Below, one piece after another: positions 1-10,300 of a DNA stretch of 17,426 nucleotides (its first letter is position 1; each line of letters begins with the position of its first letter). The stretch is taken from NCBI GenBank assembly GCA_034696485.1, contig JAQIWT010000594.1, forward strand, positions 1 to 17,426, read 5' to 3'. The notes under the pieces were generated by a model. It saw only the letters and a list, made by a program, of their open reading frames with translations. It did no database searches and had not been told where the DNA came from. Position numbers and translations under genes: made by a program. The DNA is from Isohypsibius dastychi (taxonomy: Eukaryota > Tardigrada > Eutardigrada > Parachela > Isohypsibiidae).

Positions 1-41
1 AAAAAGGACGATTCATGCCTGAAGCTTTCGGGTCTAACAGG

Positions 42-3000
42 ATGAGCAGCCTGTTTTTGGGTAAATATTTGGGGAAACATTGCTCACGTTTTCCGGGTTT
101 TAACAGCTTGTATCGCTTTGATTTCAGGTCTTGATCTCAGTACACAACAGCTGAAAGCTGTGATAGTGGGAGAACAACTGGAAATCGTCAAGGAGGAACA
201 TGTACAGTTCGACACGGAAATCCCGGAATTCGGGTAGGAAATTGTAGAAATCAAAGAGCAGGTTACGTTGTTTCCGATGGAAAAAATGATCTTGTTCTTT
301 GCTGTTTTTTTGGGATATTATCAAATTGAATCTCCTTGCTTAGAACAGGAAAGTCGAAAAGTTTCGCTAAAGTTTTAAACCTGACATTTTCGTGCGGCTC
401 TACTGGAAAACAAACGGAAAATCAGTCTCAATTTATTTCGAAAATTTTGCCCGTCGTTTGGAAAACGGACTTAGATGCTGATGGTAAATTGTATATAAAC
501 TGAGTATAAATTGTTTTACGATGCGCTTTATTTTTGTAAGATAACGCCTCAAAAGTCTTGCACGTCCAAACTTCTTTTATATAAAATTTCCAATTTATCC
601 CTCAAAACCAACAGTTTTCAATTCAATCGTACACTCCCGGCAGTTTGTGAAATAATATATGTATTTCAACATGAAGTCTTTAATGGATACCGTATTCGTT
701 ATTCATCCGAATGATGTTGAACTTTATAAACTGCAATTTTCGATGTGTGCTGTGTTCATGTCAAAAACATATTCTCGATTTATCATATTTAACTACCAGG
801 TACGAAAATGATTAATGATTTATTTTTCTGGACTGTTTTCTGGTATTATAACATCTAGAATCAATTTCCATGACCAATTGTCTTTCGCACGTAATGACTG
901 TTTTTCCCTGAAACCGTACAACTGTAATCCATTGCCTGAGCGGAAATAGAAACGTGAGGGCTATATTTTCCCGTGGAAAGAAACAGCGTTGAGGCTTCAT
1001 ATTTTATTACCCCAGAAATATGAGAATGAATTTCCAGGTAGAAAAGCCGCGCGTTATCAGAACTGCGAGCGACGATCGCATGATTAGAGTTAAAAATAGG
1101 AGCTCTACGTGATCCCAAGTGTCGGGCGAGTGATCCCCGCTGAGGGCTGATTTCCGAGGAGATGAGAACTCCCAGCGGAGGCCTGTCATATTCCCCACAA
1201 TGAGTCCTTTCAATTTCGCTCTGCATTTTGATAAAAGCTATTGGAAACGGTTACTTTTCCCGCTTGATTAAAATGGCCATTTTTCATAAACAAGTGTTTG
1301 CCGTGGTCTTACGATGAGATTGATGGGATGCTCTTAAACGCGCCTGGAAAGCAATCATCTATATTTTCATTGTAAAGCGATATCCATCAGATGATGAAAC
1401 GATTTTTTAGTGGCGAAATGCACTTTACTTTACTCACATTTTTTGAATTATTACGAAAGAGCGATTTTGTTTTTTGTCACTCATGTTTCTGATTGAATAT
1501 ATCCCGATTAATTTTTTTTGTCTCTTCAAATATTTGAATTGAATAAATTTCGTATTGGCTGTTGAACGAGATCTGGGAATTTTTCAGTAGATATCGTACT
1601 TGAAAGTTATTTTTCTATTGAAGGGTTTATTGATATTGAATTTTTATTCCAAGTGAATTAAATAATTAAAGGTTCCGTAAAACTGGGTTGCCGATTCTGA
1701 CATTTAAAATGATGGGTGGTGATCAGAACGATCAAAACAAAAATTCATCAAACGCAAAACAGCTGAAAATTTAAATACTTCACTCGGTAAAAAAAGATTT
1801 TAATTTTCAAATTACGATGAATGGGGATTTCATCTTGAATAATAATTTTGAAGAAAGAAATAACGCTTTAATTTAGGTCATGTTTGTGAAAAAAATCTGG
1901 AATATCGCACGTTTCACAAAATGGCAAAGCTTGAAAAATACGGATGTTTTCAATAATATTTTTATTTTTCCAGTACCCAAGGTGGGGTGTGCTTCACAAA
2001 AGGACCAAAAGGTGAAAATCGCGTGACAGTGCCGACATTATTATGGGTAAAAGCACTGGATCTCCTTCTGCAAAAACTGCAGCTCTCCGACTTCGGTCTC
2101 AGTAACATTGTGGCAATATCTGGAAGCGCTCAACAACATGGTATAGTGCTCTTTTTATTGAGACTTTCAATGACTTGTTTTGACCGACTTTTTCATTCAC
2201 AGGGAGTATCTACTGGAAAAACGGTGCTGGGAGCCAGCTCTCGACATTTAATCCATTCAAACCGTTAATGGATCAAGTCGGCCCTCTTTTATCCACAAAT
2301 AACTCTCCAGTTTGGATGGATGCAAGTACCAGTTCACAGGTACTTACATGTGCATTAAGATTGTTGTTTCTCGCGTTTTTGCACTATAAGGCAAAGTTTC
2401 CAAAAATAAACCAAAACACTCGAAATTTAGAAAAAAGTTTCTGTCACTCAAAATTTTATAGTTTTTAAACTTTTGAACGATTTGTCAATAATCCAGGAGG
2501 CTAATATTCAAACATTTACACTTTGGTACCATTTTGTACAAAAATATATCACATCTATTTTCGGAATGTTTCATTTCATATTATCGTTTCAGCATTTTGG
2601 AAAAATTGAAATTAATCAGATGGGGCAAAATTTTTGTTTTGCTATTTTTGTGTAATTACTTTTTCATGTGATTTCACGTGGTTTAGTTACAAAACCCATG
2701 TCCAGCTACTGTGTTGTTTTATAATAATTAGAAAACGCCACAGAATTTTTCACAGCACTGAAAAAAAACTGGATTTTGACATATACTGTATTTCTTAAAT
2801 TGATGGCTTTAACCAGTTTTATTCCACACCGAAGCATTCCGGTTTTTTTGGATCGTGATAATTCATAATTTTTTATAACGGGATTGTTTTGCAGTGTCGG
2901 AGAATGGAGGAATCTGTCGGCGGGCCGGATGTGATGGCTTCGGTGACCGGAAGCCGAGCTTATGAACGCTTCACCGCGGCACAAATCAAAAAGATTTCCG

Positions 3001-5280
3001 AAGATGAACCAAGAGTGTACGACAACACTGAGAGAATCTCGCTGGTCAGCAGTGGACTCGCCAGCCTGCTTCTGGGCAAATACGCGCCAGTCGATTGCGC
3101 CGACGGAAGTGGGATGAACTTGATGGATATTCGCCGGAAACAGTGGGATCCTAATTGCTTGGCGGCATGCGCACCGGAATTGAAACGCAGGCTGCAAATA
3201 CCCGTCCCATCTTGGACTGTATTGGGAGACATTTCCGGTTACTTCTGCCAGCGATATGGATTTTCATCCGCGTGCAAGATTATCAGTTTTACCGGGGATA
3301 ATCCAGGTAGACATTCCGCTAACCAAACATAGCTCAAGTTATTAACTCGTGATGCCATAAAAATTGCTATTTTTGTTTTAACATTTTTATGAACGAAATT
3401 GATTATTCATCACGCTACATTACAATTATGACATCGTTTTTCTGGAATGTGCGTGCTTAACGGTGAAATATTCTTGGAAAACATTTTGCACAAATTTTAT
3501 TCTGACGTTCCTAATGGAGTACTACGCTGTTATCGATTTTTCGCAAAAACTCAGTGTTATATAATATTCCCATCTAGGATCCTCTTTCAAAAATTGCGCA
3601 AAAAAATATAATTTGTTTATTTTTCAGCTTCATTAGCCGGGATGAATTTGCGATCCGGTGACCTTTGCATAAGTTTGGGGACTTCCGATACAATTTTCGC
3701 GATTGTTGATAATCCAGTGGCCTCCATGGAGGGACACATTCTGTGTAGTCCGGTGGAACAGGATGAGTACATGGTGATGCTGTGCTTCAGAAATGGATCT
3801 CTGATGCGTGAGAAAGTGCTACATGCTTGCACGGAAGATGGCACATGGCAGAATTTCGAGAAAAAGCTCAACCGAATTCCACCTGGAAATGACGGCATCA
3901 TTGGATTGTATTGTGAACAGAAAGAAATTGTTCCCCCTGTTAGGGGAATATTCCGATTTGACCAAGAAGATCACGCGATTGACAAGTAAGACGATTGTGG
4001 GATTATCGTCGAAATCATATCGCTTCGTTAATTACATTAGTACATTACTGTTCTTTTCTCATTCCAAGGTGAATTTAATTGATTTTGGCAGTTTCCGGCT
4101 GAAATCGATTTATAAAGTAACTTGAATCAGCGCGTTAATCTAACAACCTGTGCCTTCCAAACGAATCGAAAGTAATTTAAAAAGTCATCTTTCAAACCTA
4201 GTGATCAAGAGTTTGCAAAAATAAATCTGTCTAAAATAACTTAACATACAACTGGAGTCATTTTAAATTGATTCTGAAACTTAAAATATAAATCTCACAT
4301 TGGGGATAATTTCCTGGTTCATAATATTTAGAGTAAGTATTGTTTTTCTGTTCTCAAAAAACTCCAGTTTTTTATTTTGTGAATTTTTCCTCTGTTACAA
4401 ACGTTTCCACACGGGATGAATTTGTATTGATTTAAATAGTTGAATTGAAATCCCCTTGTACCGCTACCTGTATTTGAAGGCTAGCTACAAGTACATTGTA
4501 CATTGTACATACATACTTTGTACATATAAAGGAAAATCTTAGCTTGATTTTGTTGAATTCAATATATATATAAATAATATATTTTTTGCACAAAGTCAGC
4601 GTTTCCCATCCTATCTTGAGTTTTTCTTTAAGGAGAGATTGAAAACAAAACTGTTTCGATGTACAGTAATTCATTTACTTGTCTTCAGTATTATCTGCCA
4701 AGACATCATTTAGTTTTTCACCAGATTGTCTCGTATTTTATAACACCTCGAACTTTATTCAATGTCTCTCAAACAGAAAAAGATATCCAGGTTTCTAACA
4801 AATTTATTTTGCAGAGTCTCACCGGAACACGAGATTCGTGCAGTGATTGAAAGTCAAACGATTGCCAAGAGGTATCACGCTCAATGCCTGGGCTTCCAAC
4901 TCCAGCCGGAAACTCGCATTTTCGTAACCGGTGGCGGAAGTCGAAATCGAGCGCTCCTTCAAGTGATCGCCAACGTCTTCCAGGCAAACGTTTACACGCA
5001 ACCTGTGACCAATTCGGCGGCCTACGGTGCTGCATGTCGCGCAGTGCATGCTCTCCGGGGCGGAAGTTACTTTGACCTCGTTACCAAATCCACCGGTTTT
5101 CCCGCTAGCTCCATCGCTGTTAGAAGCGAGCCTGCCCTTGCTGAGGTTTATGATAAACTGGTTGCTCGCTATGCCAAATTGCAGAAAAGAGTTCTGCAGG
5201 AATACAACAAGAAGCAAAGCGAAGGCACGCTGAACGGGGTCATCGTGAACGGAAACGGAAACGGAAGCTTGACAGTCTGA
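42..5280 (+). CDS. XYLB: Xylulokinase (D-xylulose kinase), FGGY family, complete seven-exon gene
   Basis: Cytosolic kinase that phosphorylates D-xylulose with ATP to give xylulose 5-phosphate for the pentose phosphate pathway. I join exons 42-60, 128-233, 1974-2140, 2203-2339, 2895-3306, 3628-3985 and 4815-5280. All introns are GT-AG and the frame stays open, giving 554 aa (human XYLB is about 536). The first exon encodes only MSSLFLG and supplies the first strand, continuing into DLSTQQLK (residues 9-16, phosphate loop). Other landmarks are GSAQQHGS, SVTGSRAYERFT, TERISLVSS, DGSGMNL, TGDNPASLAG (Asp278, expected catalytic base), SLGTSDT (296-302) and TGGGSRNR (438-445, adenosine site). Similarity to animal XYLB runs end to end. 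The C-terminus carries a short Asn-Gly repeat (NGNGNG) that I do not know from relatives. The AG just before the ATG could be a splice acceptor, so a 5' UTR exon or leader may lie upstream of the window. Confidence 0.95.
234..1973 (+). other. XYLB intron 2 (1740 bases), with a GC-richer island
   Basis: This is the largest intron of the xylulokinase gene, from a GTAGGA donor to a TTTTTCCAG acceptor. Most of it is AT-rich and featureless. A GC-richer stretch at about 1040-1225 stands out and contains GTGATCCC twice. Open frames on the minus strand across it (861-1226 and 1007-1213) resemble nothing I know and read across GC-rich DNA, so I do not call a gene. The island may be an old repeat insertion (see findings). 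Confidence 0.6.
4491..4510 (+). repeat. Short tandem repeat, GTACATT units, in XYLB intron 6
   Basis: Two full and one partial copy of GTACATT stand head to tail. An AT-dinucleotide run follows at about 4562-4572. Both lie inside the 829-base intron 3986-4814, which otherwise holds nothing I recognise. Confidence 0.75.
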
Positions 5281-5403
5281 TTGTTCTTCGAACGTTCTAA
5301 ATGTTCTTTCCCTGAAAACTGTCGAACTTGGTGAACAGTATTGTACAAAATACGAGCAATCAAAATTTTTTAATTTCTTCCCAACACCATTGTAATATTC
5401 GGC

Positions 5404-5409
5404 AATAAA
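5404..5409 (+). terminator. Poly(A) signal AATAAA of XYLB
   Basis: A canonical AATAAA lies 124 bases after the XYLB stop codon, giving a short 3' UTR. It is the first AATAAA after the stop on this strand. Confidence 0.75.
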
Positions 5410-5651
5410 TCGTCTCAGAATTTATCGGTTGTAATCGAATTTACTGGCGTTACTGGCAACGTTCGTCAAAATGTAAAGAATAGATTTTCGCGAAAGAAAA
5501 GCATCCGATTTAAATACCGATGTTCTGTGAAAATTCCACCGGCAAAATTCCAAAAAACAACTTGTTATACGGTTACATACAACATCGAACGACGATTAAA
5601 TTGTGATGATTAAATTGTTAGTTGGTTCCAACGGCGAATTCTGTTTCTTTT

Positions 5652-5981
5652 TCAGTTCAAACAGAGTTTCTGACCTTGACGAAGATTGCGGCAGCTGAGT
5701 TCAGGATTGAGCTCTCTGAGCGAGGCTTGTGACAGATAATATGTCTCAGCGATTTCTTCGCAGTTATCTCCCGGTCTGACCTAAAACAGAGAGAATATTT
5801 GTGAAAATGTTTGCGGTAATTATCGGGGAAAATGTAGATCAAGTTCACGAACAAAATGTTTGAGTGTGCAGCTCGAGCCGGATTGGGACGCCGAGTTTCC
5901 GCTATTGTATCGCGACGGACTAGCATTTCCCGCCGCTAGAAGAGTGCAGAGAACAATAAGAAGAAACAGAAGGAACTTCAT
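5652..5981 (-). CDS. Small secreted LysM-domain protein, two exons
   Basis: Reading the minus strand, exon 1 is 5981-5853 and exon 2 is 5780-5652. The 72-base intron has a GTTCGT donor and a TCTGTTTTAG acceptor in phase 0. The 85-aa product begins with a clear signal peptide (MKFLLFLLIVLCTLLAAGNA, likely cleavage after Ala20), then a Ser/Gly-rich linker, then one LysM domain (about 38-85). Domain landmarks are HFVRPGDNCEEIA, a central helix, LNPELSC and NLRQGQKLC. Four cysteines (38, 50, 73, 83) sit at the positions used for disulfides in extracellular four-Cys LysM domains. Known LysM domains bind GlcNAc polymers such as chitin or peptidoglycan, so a secreted defence or cuticle role is plausible but inferred. 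The donor is weak, but the domain is continuous only with this junction. It is convergent with XYLB, about 240 bases from that gene's poly(A) signal. Confidence 0.82.
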
Positions 5982-6698
5982 TTTCCGATTTTAAATAAAC
6001 GGGATTGTGGGTAAAATAATTTCAATTGCGGACAATTCAGATAAAATTTGGGTTAATTACTCGGAAGTGATCGTGTTTACAAAATCGATTGTTTTATCAC
6101 ATTTCATTCATCTCGAAAATGTAATCTACAGCAGATCTTCAGTCTGGAATATGATCATCACCAGCGATAGGAAACCTGGGTTATATAACAATAAACAATC
6201 GTACATACTTATTACCTACGGTAATGACATTTGATTGCGTTGACATTCAGTTAAAAGGCAGCTTGATGATAAGGGCAAAAAGCGCCAACATGTATCCCCG
6301 TAGCAATCGGAATTGCTTTGACCAATTTAAAATGGGGAAAAAACACAGTCCGTTCAATAAGCATCTGTTAGGGTGTTGCTATCTTGGTTTTATAAGCAAA
6401 TCTAAATTAATTTAATCTAAAAAACGTAAACAAAAACGTAAACAGCTGTTTTGTGGATCAGGCGGCCACTGGTCCCCCGTTTACAAATGACAAGCCCCCT
6501 AAGTTCAAGACTACGAAGGTGGGGGGCATGACTTTGTTCATCTCCGCCGGTAGTTTCGGAATTGTGCCAGAAATGTCTTTCTGTTATTCCGGATTACATC
6601 TTGTGCATTTCTCGAACTTGTAATCTCGCACCGCATTCGGTTTGTCAAGTCTCCATTTGGAAAGTCTAGAGATTTTGTCGTGAACGGCATCGCTAAGA
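5982..6698. other. Intergenic region between the divergent LysM and HMG-box genes
   Basis: This AT-rich stretch separates the LysM gene (minus) from the HMG-box gene (plus) and should hold both promoters. A TATA-like TATAAG at 6391-6396 on the plus strand is followed by two 12-base direct repeats (6420-6443) and a perfect 12-base palindrome, AAACAGCTGTTT (6440-6451), with an E-box core. Open frames at 6007-6234 and 6224-6415 have no family resemblance and I do not call them. No convincing upstream coding exon for the HMG gene was found, but a 5' UTR exon here is possible. Confidence 0.5.
6420..6443 (+). repeat. Two tandem 12-base copies of AAAAACGTAAAC
   Basis: Two exact head-to-tail copies of AAAAACGTAAAC lie about 25 bases after a TATA-like box and run into the palindrome AAACAGCTGTTT. 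They could be paired factor sites for the HMG-box gene; function is inferred from position only. Confidence 0.7.
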
Positions 6699-7000
6699 AT
6701 GGTCTCAGAATACCAGAAGATGAAGAAGCAGCCGTATTCCATGTACGTGACCAAACGTTGCAGAGAAACGAGAGTGGAATATGCTGAAGGATTTCAGAGA
6801 TTCGCTGGAGAATGGAAGGTACGAAATATCTTAGCTGCCTGAAACAGCCATGTGCGAACTGAGTGTGACATTGCGGTTTGACGGTTTAGGAACTGGACGA
6901 GGCAGAAAAGGAGCAATACGAGAAAGCAGCAAAAGAATATAACGCTCGCTTGCTCAGCGAATTACAACCGGAAATCTGGGAAATTTTGTTCTTAGATTGA
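6699..7000 (+). CDS. Small single HMG-box protein, two exons
   Basis: Exon 1 is 6699-6818 and exon 2 is 6890-7000. The 71-base intron runs from GTACGA to GGTTTAG in phase 0. The product is 76 aa and is almost entirely one HMG box: KKQPYSMYV (9-17) matches the helix-1 start, and WKELDEAEKEQYEKAAKEY (39-57) matches the helix-2/helix-3 signature W-K-x-L-x-x-x-E-K-x-x-Y-x-x-x-A. Helix 2 is divergent. HMG boxes bind and bend DNA in the minor groove. With one box and no acidic tail it resembles neither HMGB1 nor a SOX factor. A TFAM-like second box is another possibility, but I see no mitochondrial targeting sequence. The chosen ATG is the first after an in-frame stop at 6681. An AG lies immediately upstream, so a further 5' exon cannot be excluded. 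Confidence 0.75.
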
Positions 7001-7101
7001 TTGTCTTTTGTTCGTATCCAGAATTTTCAACATCTTGTACCATAAGGGAGAAAAATTATCACTCCTGGTCTCATGGTTTCATGCGTGCGTAACAAGAGCT
7101 A

Positions 7102-7173
7102 CCCCCCTCCCCCACTTATCCAGGGTTAAGGGGGTGGGAGTGTTGGGGGACTGGTCAGCTAACCTAGCCAGTC
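7102..7173 (+). other. C-tract, G-quadruplex motif and hairpin in the 3' region of the HMG-box gene
   Basis: A CCCCCCTCCCCC tract (7102-7113) is followed by four G-runs (7123-7125, 7130-7134, 7136-7138, 7145-7149) separated by loops of 4, 1 and 6 bases. This fits the G3+N1-7 quadruplex rule. The C-tract can also pair with the G-runs. Directly after it, GACTGG (7149-7154) pairs with CCAGTC (7168-7173). It lies between the HMG-box stop codon and its poly(A) signal. Confidence 0.6.
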
Positions 7174-7243
7174 GACTGTTTGGGTTTGCTGTGTAACCGT
7201 TTCTTGGCTACCACGTTTTTTTGTCCATTCCTTTCTCCTGGAG

Positions 7244-7249
7244 AATAAA
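7244..7249 (+). terminator. Poly(A) signal AATAAA of the HMG-box gene
   Basis: AATAAA lies about 245 bases after the HMG-box stop and only 61 bases before the phosphodiesterase ATG. A normal cleavage site would fall about 30-50 bases from the next start codon. Confidence 0.6.
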
Positions 7250-7310
7250 TTACCTTATTGTGCACGGGGTCAGAAATTCGGAATTGTTGAGGTGATTTTA
7301 TTTGTTGAGA

Positions 7311-10300
7311 ATGGAAGTTGAAGAATCTGTTTCTACTTCGGATCCTCCTCCTCCGTCGAACGAGCCTTCTTCGACAGCTGTTGAAGGAGTCAAACGTGGT
7401 GGCCTGAAGAAGCACACACCGTACAAATTCCGGAATCACTATGCCGTGGATTTCAGTCAGCAAGTGGATTTCGACGGAACCAATCCAGAGAAGACGCACC
7501 ACGCGGATATGACCAGTGAAGACATGAGAACGGCGCTCTTGTTTTATGGGAAGATGGACAAGGACTTTCTGCGAGAAGTTGTGGTAAGCAGTATGGATGA
7601 GAGAGAGCTGGAAAGATTGTTCTGTGATCTGCAAAGTGTCGAAGATGATCGAGTGGAGGCGAGCAACGAATTTGTCACTTGTGGAAAGCAGAACTTTGAC
7701 CAGATCAACCAGCGCTTCATCGGAGTACCCACGTCTTGTGTTAGTAAGGTTTTCCGGAAAATAATAAATGGAACGAAATCAGAACAAAACTTATCATTTA
7801 CCTTTGATAATAATTCAGTTTGAGACGTTTTCGACAAGCTTTGGTTGAAATGCTGAATTGGAAGTCACCTAAAGAAAGTGTTCGGTTAATGAAAAGATTC
7901 ACCGGAAATGAAAATCTTGAACTAGAAATTCGGAGCGATTTAGTACTTGTTGTTGTTTTTTTGGTTTTGGTTTTTCATTACCGCTTTTTTATCGATTCAG
8001 AACCACGCCAATATTTAAATATCGTCGATTATTCAAAATGAGTGATTATTTCCGGTAGCTCCTTTTTTTAGAATAACTTGGATCTTCAGTGATTTTATAC
8101 ATAAGTACATGAAATGAATTTAGGAGTAGACTTTTTTTACTGGTGTATCGCATCGCAGTGTGAAAATATCTTAAGTAAAACTTGTTCAGAAAGAAACGTA
8201 GATGACCTTTCAAAAACTCTTCATCATCCGGATAATTTGTTTGTTTTTGCAGAAAAATTCCCGAAGGAAACCTTTCGTACCGATGTTTACCCATTCAAGC
8301 TCTCCTGCCCTGTCACACAAGATAACTCACAAAATGCTGAAACTCCGGGACAAAATCCAAGTGGTGATGAGACATCTGCCAGCAAGCCAACTCTAGCGGA
8401 AATGGCTGAAAAAATGAACGAGTCTAGTCAGAAACCGAACTACATTCGAATCGGAGATGTTGAGGTTTGTCCACCCGAATTGTTATGTCCTCAGCCGAAG
8501 AAAGCTGCTTTTCTAACGGAACAAATCGTGGACCTGGATCCGGAAATTGAAGAGCGCTGGAATCGGGAGATTTCGGCAAGTGGGCTTCAGTTGCCGTATG
8601 AAATTAGAGATTCAACTATCAAGCATCCTGGAGTAAAGAACCATTTTGTTCCGAATTGCATTCGGAAACCGGGTGAGGAATTACCGGAGAATGTGGAAGA
8701 AATGCAGGAAGAAGTGCGGACACCGGAAGAAATCGTGCCGGAAAAGACTGATATGTCCATTATTTATGAACATATTCTGAATTATGGCGAAATGATCTGG
8801 GCTGACCAGTGCGCTCTTTATGCTGTTAGCCAGGACGAAGAATTCCTGATGAAAATCGGACCTCATGGACCGACCGAAAAGGTACCATTTTGTTGGTTAC
8901 TGAATTCTCAAATCGAAGCTACAAAAATTTCCCATGGTTTTTTGCATGTGGCCAGGCATTTTTCATGTAAAAACAAAGTCAGAATTTTTAAACTCGTTAA
9001 GTTTTGTCGATAAATTCGAAACTGGACCAAAGTTGACTGATTAAATATTATTAATAATAAATAACATTCAAATATTCAAATGAAAATAAAATAGCTATAA
9101 TTATTAATAGAATAATTTTGATTGAATAGTTTCCCAGTTTTCGTCAAGAATTTTGAGTGAGAAAAGGTCATGCAATATTTTCAGCTGGAAAAGTACGCAT
9201 TTTATGATAGATTGAATACTAAATATTAATATTTATATCACATGTTTTTTAGATTTTACGAAACAATTTTGTTTTCAGGTTCGAATGTCATTGGATTTTC
9301 CCGCGACACGAGCTTTCCGCGAACGAAGCAGCATTATGGTCAACAACATCGACCATGACCTCCGCTACAACATCACAAGCTGCTCTGATCTCAACTCAAC
9401 AATCAAACACGTAATCGTAATTCCAATCAAAGACACCGACAACGTCATCCGTGCTGTTGCCGAATTCGCCCGGACCTCCACATTTCCGGTCCCATTCCCA
9501 GATGACCTTTTCTCGACAGCCGCCGATGACATTACTTCATTTGGTTACCACGTTCATCGCGGCGAAAATTATCGGCGCGTCATGAATATTTATCGAGTTC
9601 TCGGAAAACGCTTCCAGGAATTATTCGTCGAACCAAAAGACTGGGACGTCGTAAGCTACAAATTCATGCTGATCATCAAGAGTCAAATTAATCCGGCCAG
9701 AGTCCATGTGTTGCGACTCAACCACGCTGAAAACAAAGCCGTCGCTACTTTTTACGACACCGGAAAATACTCGAAATTCGGATATCATTTTGATTATTCG
9801 AGACAAGTCAGTATTCCCATCAAGTCGACATTTCTTCGGAGTCTCCAGAAAAAAATGGAATATGTCAACGTGAGACACCCAACAGATGCATGGCTGGCCG
9901 GAACTGATTTGCAGGAACTGTTACCCGGTCCGCCGATCCGGAATTTCTTGGCGATGGCGTTTACGGAAAATTGGGATAAAAAAGTCTGTGAAGTTGTCCT
10001 GCTGATTAATTCTTCCGGTCGGCATGGATTCGCGAAACCTGAACGGAATATTCTAGCCGCCATTTTGACGTTTTGGTATTCAGCGCTGGGTACCATGGTG
10101 TTCCGTTACCGAATGGCGGCGTCGTCGAAACCGCTCAAGTGCGAGAGTGACCTTTTTTATAATTTGATCAATGACGATCCGGCGAATGTGAAGAAATTGA
10201 TGCAGCTGTCGAATCAGAAATGCGATGTTCCAAAGGATTTTTGCAGTTTTGATTTCTACTGCAAGCCATATTTGAAAGATCATTTTTTGCTGCCGAGGTT

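Noticed and set aside
861-1226. 121-codon minus-strand open frame in XYLB intron 2
   Set aside because: It has no recognisable domain, lies in a GC-rich island where several frames stay open at once, and sits inside an intron.
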